Shown: positions 1 through 7,939 of the stretch, in pieces
Layout of the letters: every line of letters begins with the position of its first letter
Numbering within the stretch: position 1 is the first letter of the stretch
NCBI GenBank assembly: GCA_003833135.1
Contig: QZLH01000784.1
Location: forward strand, 18,439 to 30,028
Origin: Oehlia diaphana
Taxonomy: Eukaryota; Glomeromycota; Glomeromycetes; Glomerales; Glomeraceae
DNA: 11,590 bases
Direction: 5' to 3'
Notes under the pieces: model-generated
What the model was told of the DNA's origin: nothing
Database searches by the model: none
Seen by the model: the letters and a program-made list of their open reading frames with translations, nothing else
Position numbers and translations under genes: made by a program

Positions 1-30
1 AAAAAAAAAATTTTTTTTTTTTTTTTTTTT

Positions 31-64
<34 letters not shown>
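1..64. repeat. A/T homopolymer edge
   Basis: Ten A, then twenty T, AAA, then a run of thirty-one T. No coding content. A stretch like this at the very edge of a window may be a contig end or a poorly resolved homopolymer. Confidence 0.9.
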
Positions 65-65
<1 letters not shown>

Positions 66-840
66 AACGATGTAAACAATGGTTATTAACATTTGGTATC
101 ACACATTATAAGAAATAAAAAAAATCGAAGCTTTATTTATATAAAGAAAAAGATAATGATCATATTTTATTTCGTTTTAGCCTAGTCCGTATGACAATAA
201 TAAAAAGAACAAGGGGTATTTATCTAAAGTATGTATTTTCGTTAAATTTTTATCCCGAATTTATTAATTTTATTATTGTTTCAGGAAAAAACATTTTCTG
301 GTTACTATCTAAGCATCTATTCATTAACAATTCATGGTGGTGCTTCTGAAATTTGTGACTCGCAATATACGGTACATAGAAAAATATCTAGCGTTAAATT
401 AAAAGTAATACGTAAATTCGATTTTAAAAGTTAATCAGGCAAGGCCTTTGCCAAGTTGAATGGTGAATGGTCCAACTCTATAACCTAGACTAATCCATAG
501 AAAGGAAATAAAGCAGATGAAGAAAGAAATATGTCTTGAAAGGTCTAAGGCGAATTCTGTCGGAGAATTTCTCAAGGGCTACCGTGAAGAATATTGAATG
601 ATTTTTATTCCGAATTTGATAAGAAAAAATAAATGTTATTTACTGTTATAGCATTTACCGAGCGATAACAATAATCACGGATTTTTTCTAAAATTCAATA
701 TTTGAATTTTATTTATTTGTGACAAAATAATAAATTGATGTACGTGGAATATTAATTGCATACGCTATCTGTGTTTTTGTGGCTGAACGATATACTTTAG
801 TACAATTGATTAATAACGATGGAAATAACATTTAGCTCTG
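65..840. other. AT-rich spacer, no supported gene
   Basis: No long open frame. A slightly GC-richer stretch at about 436-600 includes the near-palindrome GGCAAGGCCTTTGCC at 438-452. It also holds a 26-codon ATG frame (517-597) that encodes nothing I recognise and is short enough to be chance. The rest is A/T-rich spacer. Confidence 0.6.
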
Positions 841-888
841 TTTGTCTGTTTATCTGTTTATCTGTTTATCCGTTTATCTGTATATCGT
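841..888 (+). repeat. 8-bp tandem repeat (TTTATCTG)n
   Basis: Five consecutive 8-bp units at 841-880, consensus TTTATCTG, with single substitutions (TTTGTCTG in the first, TTTATCCG in the fourth). A decayed sixth unit follows. It is a simple microsatellite-like array with no coding role visible. Confidence 0.9.
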
Positions 889-1109
889 GATCGCCAAAAA
901 TATAAATATAGAATATTAAAAAATTAAAAAAAATTTACCAAACCAGGCAATAAACATCTAATTTTGGAATTGATTGGCTCAACATAATCGACAATAGAAA
1001 TTTTATTGGAAACACCGGAAACTTTCAATAAAGGAAGGAGAAAACGCCATTGCACCTTACCGCTTCTAACTATTCCTTACGTAAAACTCCTTTGCATGAT
1101 AATATGTTC
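889..1109. other. AT-rich spacer
   Basis: No open frame, hairpin or repeat that I can support. It leads into repeat A, whose homology to the downstream copy becomes visible around 1110. Confidence 0.5.
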
Positions 1110-1640
1110 ACAAATACATAAATACGTATATTTCAAATTTCATGCGAAAAAAATAATTTAAACCTTACCAAATTTGAAAGTATATAGATATTAATATAGA
1201 AATGTTGACTTTATTATGTTTGTTTAACGTAAAAAAAATTGATTATCTCCCATCTGTGATTTTTATATTAAAAATTGTTTTACAGTTGAATTCTTTTTTA
1301 TAAAAAAAAATAGTCAATCAAGATAATCAATGAAAGATTGGTAGGTAAATTTATTAATTCCAAATAAAAAAAAAGTAAGCTTTATCGATTACACTCAATA
1401 AAGGTATAATATAAATAATATAAATAAAAAATTATTTTTTTCTTTATGATTTAATGTTCCGTGACACAACCTGATTCCAGAATTTTTTGGTCGAATAAAA
1501 AATTAATTTAATTATAAAATCCTTAATAGAACCCATTACATCTACTGTTATTTTTTGCAATATGCTTTATTTTCCATCCAATGAACTACAGTATAACTTG
1601 TTGAATTTGTCCCATTGAGAGGAATCGAGTAGTAATAAGC
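1110..1640 (+). repeat. Diverged repeat A, copy 1
   Basis: This stretch matches about 8605-9160 in the same orientation as a chain of co-linear blocks. Shared blocks, in order, are TTTCAAATNTCATGCGAA, AAAAAAAATTGATTATC, AGTTGAATTCTTTTT, AAAAATAGTCAAT, TCTTTATGATTTAA, CCCATTACATCTACT, TTTTCCATCCAA and TTGAATTTGTCCCAT. The blocks are separated by indels, so the copies are old. The last two blocks lie inside a minus-strand open frame here (1548-1712), which suggests that the ancestral unit carried the 3' end of a gene and its downstream region. Confidence 0.85.
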
Positions 1641-1712
1641 TCCTTCTCTACGAGCGACATGTCTAGCGATCCTATAACAATGATTAAGATTCGATGAGTA
1701 TAATACGCAGTT
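1548..1712 (-). CDS. Partial gene: unrecognised C-terminal exon-like frame in repeat A copy 1
   Basis: On the minus strand, 54 codons are open from 1712 to a TAA at 1550-1548. The peptide is protein-like: a Tyr-rich, Arg/His-rich section (RIARHVARREGAYYY) is followed by SIPLNGTNSTSYTVVHWMENK. It has no ATG at its start. A plausible splice acceptor (TTATAG on the minus strand) would begin the exon at 1671, which makes this the last exon of a gene whose earlier exons lie at higher coordinates. I could not connect it to any upstream exon with confidence. The equivalent frame in the second copy (around 9110-9160) keeps the GTNSTS stretch, then has a small deletion and a stop, so that copy is dead. 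I do not recognise the family. A run of 54 open codons is not remarkable by length alone; the support is the peptide texture and the duplicated, decayed partner. Confidence 0.4.
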   Translation of the reverse strand, partial: NCVLYSSNLNHCYRIARHVARREGAYYYSIPLNGTNSTSYTVVHWMENKAYCKK

Positions 1713-1991
1713 TCAGAGTGTTTGCGTAACTTTTAAATCACGTGTCGATTTTTTTTTGAATAACGAGATAACGATTTTAATTACACAAAAAAGGCCAAAA
1801 ATACTTTTTAAAGTAATTTGGTTACTTGTTTTTACCTCATTTACTTATTTACTTATTTATTATATAAAATATATAAAATATCACTCAAAGGAGTTACGAT
1901 AAAGAACCTAGAATAATTTATTCAAATTTGGAATAATAAATACAATTATCGTGAATCAAAATTTACAGCTGATTTTATAATGTGAACACTA
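1641..1991. other. AT-rich spacer upstream of the A-copy-1 frame
   Basis: Contains the start of the minus-strand frame that ends at 1548, and a simple TTTACTTATTTACTTATTTA stretch near 1840-1860. Possible minus-strand splice-donor-like GTAAAA sites are present, but I could not assemble an exon from them. Confidence 0.4.
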
Positions 1992-2182
1992 AGTCAATTT
2001 TTACTCCTTGCCGAGAGACTCGGCAATATTCGGTATGGTTCAAAATAAAACGAAAACTATACAGTGCCATTGTACTCGGAACAGATGCTCCGAAATCCAA
2101 TGATATACTTTTTATCCTATTCTAAGCTTTACCTAGTTTTACAGAATGTGCCGAGTATCTCTCGGCAATGAGTAAAAATGAT
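1992..2182. mobile_element. Small fold-back element (MITE-like) with terminal inverted repeats
   Basis: Two GC-rich ends stand out from AT-rich surroundings and are inverted copies of each other. The left end reads ATTTTTACTCCTTGCCGAG from 1997; the right end, reverse-complemented, reads ATTTTTACTCATTGCCGAG. The match continues through GAGA(TA)CTCGGCA with one small indel. A TA sits outside each end (1990-1991 and 2183-2184), consistent with but not proof of a Tc1/mariner-type TA duplication. The repeat is slightly ragged at the outer bases, so the exact boundary is uncertain by a few bases. Each end is itself a hairpin: TTGCCGAG-AGA-CTCGGCAA at 2008-2026 and TGCCGAG-TATCT-CTCGGCA at 2149-2167. 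A third hairpin, TCGGA-N8-TCCGA, lies in the middle at 2076-2093. There is no coding capacity. It is probably a non-autonomous element. Confidence 0.7.
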
Positions 2183-2184
2183 TA

Positions 2185-2877
2185 GGCTCCGTACATTATG
2201 AAATCAATTGTAAAAACAATCAAAAAATAATTAATTTTGTTTAGATCACCATGGATTTTCGCGCTTTGTAAGAAAGGATCATAAATCAGATAATAGAATT
2301 CAATTAAAATGTGATCGAAAGAACAAAGAAAATCGTTTACTTAACGCACTATTGGTTAATTCTCAATTAGTCGATTTTTTTTTTGAAAATAAGGTTTACA
2401 ATTTTGGGCGTAACGTATGTAAAGGTACTGTTTGTGAAAGGGAAATATTTTATTCACTTTATATTCTTTCAAAGAAATATCAAATTTATTATTACAAGAC
2501 TTAAAAATCAATTAATATAAAGTGATATCAATCGATAAGAAACTTATTTCTATGATGAAATAATAAGATTATACTAAAAGGAACCACTCAACTTAAAACT
2601 TTAAAAAAATAATTGTTCTTGAATAAGGCCTCTAATGGTAATTATATAAAAAAAGATTATTGAGTATGTTAATAGCATTTTAAAATAAAATAATGTAATA
2701 TATATAACGTAATATACTATAATATAAATAAAAAAAAGAAACGAAAAAACAAGAGTTTGTTTCTTTGTAAACCGTTTATTGTACCGCTATGAGTATAGTC
2801 ACCAAATATGATCATAAAATTTAGTGGAAAAAAATATATATATAAACTTAATCTTCTTTGAAGTTCTATTCATATAA
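2185..2877. other. AT-rich spacer, no supported gene
   Basis: A minus-strand frame without an ATG is open from 2511 to a TAA at 2358-2356 (about 51 codons). That is within what chance gives in DNA of this composition. An A/T-rich TATATATATAAAC stretch at 2834-2846 precedes the downstream ORF and could serve as a TATA element; this is a guess. Confidence 0.4.
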
Positions 2878-2943
2878 AATCATTTTCTTCCATCCTGTAC
2901 CCAACAATTCGTTCCTTTAGTATATAAAATTTTTGTTTTTAAG

Positions 2944-3207
2944 ATGAAACATTCAAATATTTCTCGCGATTTTTTAAATCAAACATTTTACGATTATGAA
3001 GAGTCCACTTTTGTGGATGACGCTTCGACTCAATCCTTTCCTATGCCCAACTCATTGTCCTATCGCATAAGAAACCGTCGATTTCAACGAAAAATAAGAT
3101 ATGGAAGTATAAATAATACATATACGTTGATTCGCATTAGACAGTTACCAAGACAGAACACGAACAATTCATTTGCAAGCCAAATATTTAATGGGTCTAT
3201 ATTCTAA
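2944..3207 (+). CDS. Hypothetical small protein, 87 aa
   Basis: Single open frame from the ATG at 2944 to a TAA at 3205-3207. The frame is open upstream to 2878, giving about 110 codons without a stop, which is unlikely by chance at this composition. The protein has an acidic, Ser/Asp/Glu-rich N-terminal third (YDYEESTFVDD, residues 17-27), then a basic stretch (YRIRNRRFQRKIRYG, residues 40-54) and an Asn/Gln/Ser-rich tail. I see no signal peptide, membrane segment or domain that I recognise. A TATATAAAAT box-like sequence at 2921-2930 lies just upstream of the ATG, too close for a normal TATA box unless the start is downstream. No clear poly(A) signal follows closely. It could be a single-exon orphan gene or one exon of a longer gene. 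The opposite strand also has a possible spliced frame (3084-3366), so the true coding strand is not settled. Confidence 0.4.
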   Translation: MKHSNISRDFLNQTFYDYEESTFVDDASTQSFPMPNSLSYRIRNRRFQRKIRYGSINNTYTLIRIRQLPRQNTNNSFASQIFNGSIF

Positions 3208-3366
3208 AATATCTTATTTTTAATTCAAATAATCCTTTCTAATTCGTGCTTCAAAAATTATTGAAAACTTACCTTTGAATTGAATGGTAAAATATTTCTT
3301 CGATTCGTATTTCAAATTATCATTGGCAAAATCATTTCGAAATTTAAATTTATTATGCTGATTCAT
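3084..3366 (-). CDS. Alternative two-exon hypothetical gene on the minus strand, 68 aa
   Basis: Exon 1 would run from an ATG at 3366 down to 3273 (31 codons plus one base). It ends at a strong donor, AAAG|GTAAGT. An intron of 76 bases (3272-3197) would end at AATATAG, and exon 2 (3196-3087) stays open for 37 codons to a TGA at 3086-3084. Exon 1 is Lys/Asn/Phe-rich; exon 2 is hydrophobic (NVYVLFILPYLIF), possibly one membrane segment. The donor and the short intron look typical of fungal introns, and the phase works. Against it, exon 2 lies opposite the longer plus-strand ORF, the peptide matches nothing I know, and short open runs are common here. Another acceptor seven bases earlier (ATTTTAG) would instead give a premature stop after eleven codons. 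It competes with the 2944-3207 model, and at most one is likely to be right. Confidence 0.2.
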
Positions 3367-3616
3367 GATTCATCAATGTAACCTCGTACATAATCTAAAT
3401 TTATATTGGTTTGTTCCTTTCAATTATTTACGTTTTCTCGCTCCATTCAAAAACAATATTTATTTATTTCTTTCCCCAAAAGAAACAATTTATAGAGAGG
3501 GTTTAAGTTCTGGAATATCTCGACAAACAATTTAAAAATTCACGTTTATATAAAACTAGTTTATATAAATGAAATGAAATTTTTTTTTTTTATTAGCTTA
3601 ATTGTATTTATTTACT

Positions 3617-3676
3617 ATCCGTTCGGACCATCCGATTATTTATGGCTGAATATCCGCTTAACAACGTCGGATATTT
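3617..3676. repeat. ATCCG/CGGAT-rich patch with hairpin, hAT-like
   Basis: The hairpin AATATCCG-N11-CGGATATT occupies 3649-3675 with 8-bp perfect arms. Just upstream are further ATCCG/CGGA motifs (ATCCGTTCGGACCATCCG from 3617). Repeated GGATATCCG-type motifs are common next to the ends of hAT-family DNA transposons. No terminal repeat or target duplication is visible, so the assignment is tentative while the hairpin itself is certain. Confidence 0.45.
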
Positions 3677-3812
3677 TTTCTCTTGTTCTTTTTTCCCTAT
3701 CATAATTTTGCTCATTTTAATTCTTCACGTAATTTATACATTCCTTTTTTTTATTACTCATAAAAAAAAACTGAAAGTAGCGTCTGTTAAAAGACTTTTG
3801 GGAAGTTAAATT

Positions 3813-3830
3813 AAAACTCTTGAGAGTTTT
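3813..3830. repeat. 18-bp near-perfect palindrome
   Basis: AAAACTCT-TG-AGAGTTTT, 8-bp perfect arms around two bases. It ends in a T run, so it resembles a terminator-like hairpin, but no bacterial transcription unit is present. Most likely incidental or a fragment of a mobile-element end. Confidence 0.6.
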
Positions 3831-4375
3831 TACTATCGCAAGCTCGCACTTTATTATCATATAAACAATACACTGAAGAAATACATGTAATATAAAATAA
3901 AATAGAACAATCGATTTTAAGTATATGAGCATTTGAAATATTTCCAGTTATACAAATATTTATTTCAGGGGTATTTTTAATAAGTACTTAATTATTCTTT
4001 CAAGTTTTAAGTATGTTACTATCATTCGTGTCGAAATTATTGTTACAGTATGTTCCTTAAAATAAAATGTCAAATGGCTTTTTAATAAAAATACCCTGTA
4101 AAAAAAGTTATACCCCATCTTTTTTCCGTAAAAGGCTCATATTTCCGGAATTAATAATCGTATGTCACAGAATCCAATCGAATTATTTACATTTTCCGTG
4201 AAAGAAAGGATAAAATTTTTTATAGGGATAATAAAGGAGTGCAGAATTGTTTACCTCTTATTAGATTTGAAAATAGCACTTCATTTGAATGCAGCCCACT
4301 CCGGGTCTTACCTTTTTTGACATACATACAGTAAATAGTGTTTCATCTACGCAGCAAATCATATATCAAAAATTA

Positions 4376-4950
4376 TTTATGAAGAAACATTATTCATAGT
4401 TTTATTATATTTGAATTTTTAAGAATGAATAAAGAAACTGAATAATAATAATGAACTAATTGTTTTATTCAAGAAAGACACGTAATTTGATTAAAAAACA
4501 TAAATTAAAAAATGTTTTTGATAATTACCAACTTAATTGATTTTTGGAAAATTATAACCGAAAGTTGACATTCAGGCATGTTTAAAAATATCATCGTATT
4601 ATATGATGAATTTTAAATTATTTGGTAATTTAACAATGTACAGTAGTTTGTAATTTACTAGTTTCTTTTTTACAAATTCTTACTTGTGAAATATCCAATT
4701 GTAAAAAATAATCATAATTCATTATCTGCAAATGTTATGATGATCATAAAAAATCTAAGATTTTGTATTTCGAAAATTTGAAGGATACTAGTAAGTATCA
4801 GTACTTTTTTTGTAATTCTTAGCAAAAATTAAAATCGAGGGTGCATTATCATTGCCAAGAATATATGTAACGATAATCATATAAATAATAATGAAACCAT
4901 TAGATTTATAGATAATTTGGCATGAATATACAGTATGATTGGAGCAATAA
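4376..4950 (+). repeat. Diverged repeat B, copy 1
   Basis: Matches about 10302-10905 in the same orientation. Shared blocks include GAAACATTATTCATAG, TTTTTGATAATTA, TATAACCGAAA, TTACAAATTCTT, CTTGTGAAATATCC, ATTCATTATCTGCAA, AAATCTAAGAT and TTGCCAAGAATATATGTAA. The copies differ by many substitutions and indels. The second copy carries a 76-codon minus-strand frame. Here the equivalent frame is broken: it starts at an ATG at 4880, keeps TYILGN, and stops after about 30 codons at a TAG, while later segments such as KILDFL and FADNEL survive in shifted frames. This copy is therefore a decayed pseudogene fragment or simply diverged non-coding DNA. Confidence 0.85.
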
Positions 4951-5251
4951 TTTATTGATGTATTATTATATAATTGGATTACAAGTTGATTACATAATCA
5001 AAATTTTTATATTTATAGTTTCTCGTATCATTTGCCATATTTGTAAAGTTAAAAATGGATCATTATGTAATTTGAAGCGTACCCATACATGTAACTTCGC
5101 TTTGGACCGAGTGAAACGCTACACCGATCAGGTGATCACGTTTATTTTAATTAACTCCGAAATGTGGCGCAGCGTACACAGTGCGGTGAAGTTTGAAGAA
5201 CGAATGGGATCGAGAGGAGATGAGGTGATTTTGCTGACAATGATACAATAA
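4922..5251 (+). CDS. Hypothetical 109-aa protein, GC-rich second half
   Basis: Open from the ATG at 4922 to a TAA at 5249-5251, with an in-frame stop just before the ATG. At about 110 codons it is longer than chance readily gives here. Residues 11-40 are hydrophobic (YYYIIGL, IIKIFIFIVSRII) and could form one or two membrane segments. Cysteines fall at residues 38, 41, 49 and 57. From about residue 55 the DNA becomes clearly GC-richer, with third positions often G or C (CGC, GTG, GCG, CTG), and the peptide is well mixed and charged (DRVKRYTDQ, SAVKFEERMGSRGDE). An AATAAA overlaps the stop codon. The first 30 bases or so lie in the tail of repeat B, so the start may be artificial and the GC-rich second half may be an exon or an acquired fragment. 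I do not recognise a family. Confidence 0.35.
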   Translation: MNIQYDWSNNLLMYYYIIGLQVDYIIKIFIFIVSRIICHICKVKNGSLCNLKRTHTCNFALDRVKRYTDQVITFILINSEMWRSVHSAVKFEERMGSRGDEVILLTMIQ

Positions 5252-5380
5252 AAAAAATTCAGATGTACGCGATCGACATGCTTGGTAAATATGTACATAC
5301 TTTGATACTAATTTAATTATTTATCTCACGATTAGAACGCTTCTATTCGTGAAGAAAATTTGTTAATTTATCAAATAAGG
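5252..5380. other. Short AT-rich spacer
   Basis: No open frame or structure noticed beyond the A run that follows the upstream ORF. Confidence 0.4.
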
Positions 5381-5551
5381 AAATTAATCGCCTTTTTTAA
5401 TGCATGAACCCTATTTAAACGCAAAAAGTATCGGACTTGATACTCCTGATGCCATCATCTTGATCTCCTTATTGTAAAATGCATCATGCGGGTCAGTCAT
5501 TTAAACTACCAAATTAAACGTCTTTTTTTTTAACGCATGAACCTAAACTAC
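5381..5551 (+). repeat. Pair of about 41-bp direct repeats, 130 bp apart
   Basis: Unit 1 at 5381-5422 and unit 2 at 5511-5551 share AAATTAANCG, a T run, then GCATGAACC and TAAAC/TAAACTAC. They are in the same orientation with an offset of 130 bases. The DNA between them includes ATGCATCATGCGGGTCAG and has no open frame. They may be subterminal repeats of a mobile element or a remnant of local tandem duplication. Confidence 0.7.
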
Positions 5552-6612
5552 GTACTATCGAACATTGTAATATTCAACTTGTCAAACTAAAGTGTTAATT
5601 ATAAAGATTTGCATTACCCCAATACTTTTTTTACGCCAAAGCTTTATTATAGTTTTAGTTTTTATAGTAGTAACCGAATATATATAAAAAATGCTTTATA
5701 TGAAAAAAATTTAATATATAGACAACACAATCGGGTTTACTTAACCACTTTTGCTATTTCTGAGATAAAATCTTTTTATTTTATATTTAAATATTTTCTG
5801 AAAAGAAAGGTAAAGGCGCGTGTAATTTTTTTTGTGTAATATAAATAAGAAATTATAAAGAGGGCAGTTGATAAAGCTTATGTAAAGGTTTGAATCATGA
5901 AAGACGCCAACAGAATGAGACAGGTTTTTATTTCCTTTTGCAAATTTTTTATAAGAGTCGTTTATATAGCAAAGGACAAACTATAAAATTAAATGGGTTT
6001 CATCCGTATTAGAGAAACTAAGGAGAGAGTTTGAATTTTATCGCAGAAATCACATACTAAAGAGAAACCAAGTTAATCTATTTAAACAAGGTTTTCTTTC
6101 GCCGAGTAATACTTATTATCATTTTCGTTAGGATTCTTTCATTTTAGAACCCCAATAATTTTGCAGACAATGGGTACATTAGTAAATTCAATTGTGAATT
6201 TTTGTATAACAAACCTATTCATTACTGATTTGTGTTACACAACATTTTTTCGGCTGTTTCAGTAGTAAGTTCTTCTCATTAGAAGACTCTTCCCCCAAAT
6301 AAAAGGGAAGGGGAAAATTTTACTAAAAAAAGTAAACGTGCAATATATGGCTGTAATAGAGTATAATTATTTATACATAAAAATTTTATCTATGAGATGC
6401 GCCAATCAGGAGCTCTAATATTACCCTATCAGTCGAACGATATAATAATATATTATTTCTTTTATTCCTATCTATAACAAATCAACAAATCCAATCGAAT
6501 CCATCGGATCGATTGTGCTTTGCTTTTTCATTGTTTAAAAAGGTTACTCTATACTTTAGCTTTCTTTATAGTAAATAAGCTTCAAGGTAACTGTATTCTG
6601 CGCCTGCGGATC
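5552..6612. other. AT-rich spacer, no supported gene
   Basis: A 76-codon ATG frame at 5609-5839 is Phe/Tyr/Lys/Asn-rich in the way AT-driven frames are, and I do not accept it as a gene. A small hairpin CTTCCC-N10-GGGAAG lies at 6289-6310. I see nothing else. Confidence 0.45.
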
Positions 6613-6660
6613 TATTAAACTAGGGATGTTAAGTCCGGAAAAATAGTATACTGGTACTAT
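6613..6660 (+). mobile_element. Possible hAT-type transposon left end
   Basis: TAGGGATGTTAAGTCCGG from 6621 has the (C/T)AGGGATG start seen at the ends of many hAT-superfamily elements. It is followed by the inverted repeat ATAGTA-N6-TACTAT at 6643-6660. The eight preceding bases, TATTAAAC (6613-6620), would be the target duplication, but no matching CATCCCTA end is present downstream in the window. It is a fragment, a very long element leaving the window, or coincidence. Confidence 0.3.
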
Positions 6661-7478
6661 AGTGACCACATGACGAAGGCGATGCATCAGCACTTTGTCT
6701 ACGAGACTAATAATATAATTGAAAAGAATATTTATTATATATAATCATAAAAATTTTGCGAATGAAAGTAGTTTGCAGTTCACATGATGTATAAAAAAAT
6801 TTACATTTAAACATTCTATATATATAAAATAGACGATTCGATTTCTATTTGTACGTGTGTACGTGTGCCAAACACTAGTCATGTGATTTCGACGCAGTCA
6901 ACTGTCTTTAGTTTTCTGCATATTTCCTAGCCGAAAAAAAATGTATTGTTTGATTATATTGCAAAACAAATAATATTTATACTATTTATACTCTTTATAC
7001 GTAATCAATCATGTTAGAATGAATAATTATAAATTCTTTATTATTAAAAACAAATCTCACGCTAAAATAAAACTCAAGCAAAGAAGGCAATAAAGTTATA
7101 AACAAACTTTTCCTTAATTGTGGCTAAACGCACTTGCTTACTATTACTTAATTAGAGACGTTTTTAGTAGCTAATTAATGTAACGTAATGTATAAAAGAA
7201 TATATATTGTTATATAATGCGTTCGAATTGTTTTAAAAAATTCGGTAAATTTATTTATTCTATTTTTTAATTGTTTCAACTTAGTTTTACAGAATTTGAA
7301 ACTAATCAAAATTGAATGAACCCAAAAAGAACCTTTTAAAAATAAATATAATAATTTAGGTAAAGTAAAGGGAGCTCAAATAATCTCGTTGTGCATATAA
7401 AAAAGGTAACAAAGTTTCAATTTTTGGAATTATTTAACTCGGGTTTTTCTTTCTCGGCGCAAATAACTCAGGATCACC
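6661..7478. other. AT-rich spacer, no supported gene
   Basis: Contains a short direct repeat GTACGTGTGTACGTGTG at 6851-6867. A minus-strand frame without an ATG of about 30 codons ends at 7436-7434 and has a mixed, charged composition (RTKEERSWLCRNQGDPELF); it is too short to call. No other structure noticed. Confidence 0.4.
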
Positions 7479-7515
7479 TTGGTTTCTGCACAACCAACTT
7501 CTTTCTTCTTTGGTT
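7479..7515 (+). repeat. Two mutually exclusive hairpins (TTGGTT / AACCAA / TTGGTT)
   Basis: TTGGTT at 7479-7484, AACCAA at 7492-7497 and TTGGTT at 7510-7515. The middle arm can pair with either neighbour, with loops of 7 and 12 bases; the second loop is all pyrimidine. The surroundings are locally GC-richer and pyrimidine-rich. A regulatory role is pure speculation. Confidence 0.5.
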
Positions 7516-7707
7516 CTTACATTACATTTAAATTAATCTTATTATTCTCTAGCATTTTCTTTATTTATTAACAATGACTTATTATAGACAATAGAAAAAT
7601 TAGGCGGTTTATTTAATTTATTATATAATTATGATTTTAAATTGTCTCCGATTGGCGTTTCTTATTCAATGCAATTACACTAGTGGATGCGGCGTAACAT
7701 TCATGGA
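7516..7707. other. AT-rich spacer
   Basis: No open frame or repeat that I can support. It ends at the extended inverted repeat of the downstream composite element. Confidence 0.4.
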
Positions 7708-7718
7708 CGTAACTAGTA

Positions 7719-7939
7719 CAGTCGCACCAACAAAAATATTGCGATCACGTGACATAGTTTTTTAATTTATCACGTCTTCACACCCTCGTCCGAGTTTCAC
7801 CGTTTATATTTATCTGAGGGACAGTTTTTTCGAGTAGGTGAGTAGTAAAAACTTATTTGTCACTCACTGTTTATTTTCACGTGTTAATGTATAATGCTGT
7901 AACGCCGGCCCTGCGCTAAATTTTTTGTCGGTGTGACTG
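7719..7939. mobile_element. Tc1/mariner-like MITE, 221 bp
   Basis: The ends are inverted copies. The left begins CAGTCGCACCAACAAAAAT (7719-7737) and continues to about GCG; the right end reverse-complemented begins CAGTCACACCGACAAAAA and continues to GCG. TA precedes the left CAGTC directly, and a TA lies two bases beyond the right end, so the target duplication is imperfect. The CAGT start, the early A-rich run and TA flanks suit the IS630-Tc1-mariner superfamily. The inverted homology goes on outside the CAGTC ends: ACGTAACTA at 7708-7716 and TAGTTGACGT at 7942-7951. The true element may therefore be about 244 bp with a repeat of nearly 40 bp. The interior has paired CACGTG-type motifs (7745-7750 and 7879-7884) and no coding frame. 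Confidence 0.65.

Larger units (their letters stand above)
3367..4375. other. AT-rich spacer with hairpins, no supported gene
   Basis: Contains poly-T at 3580-3592, two hairpins listed separately, and a minus-strand ATG frame of 33 codons (4362-4261) too short to call. A GC-richer patch at about 4292-4311 (GCAGCCCACTCCGGGTCTTA) is followed by a minus-strand donor-like AAG|GTAAGA. It might be a decayed exon edge, but I cannot assemble a gene from it. Confidence 0.4.

Noticed and set aside
517..597. 26-codon plus-strand ATG frame with mixed composition
   Set aside because: Very short; no family resemblance; no transcription signals that decide it.
2356..2511. Minus-strand frame of about 51 codons with somewhat protein-like text (FHKQYLYIRYAQNC)
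   Set aside because: No ATG and no convincing splice sites at both ends; length within chance expectation. It might be an internal exon of a minus-strand gene but I could not link it to others.
3813..3830. Rho-independent terminator
   Set aside because: The hairpin is followed by T residues, but there is no upstream bacterial transcription unit and the organism appears eukaryotic; stem base composition is AT-rich.
3717..3932. 71-codon minus-strand ATG frame
   Set aside because: Composition is Phe/Ile/Lys/Asn-driven, it is interrupted by the 3813-3830 palindrome and A/T runs, and frames of this length are expected once or more by chance here.
4261..4362. Minus-strand 33-codon ATG frame (VDETLFTVCMSKKV...)
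   Set aside because: Too short to distinguish from chance, and no counterpart frame in the second copy of the region.
5609..5839. 76-codon plus-strand ATG frame
   Set aside because: Rich in Tyr, Phe, Ile, Lys and Asn as random AT-rich DNA gives; no domain, partner copy or supporting context.
7434..7532. Minus-strand frame of about 30 codons with charged composition (KEERSWLCRNQGDPELF)
   Set aside because: No ATG, no clean exon borders, and it lies over the competing hairpins, whose own structure may explain the base composition.
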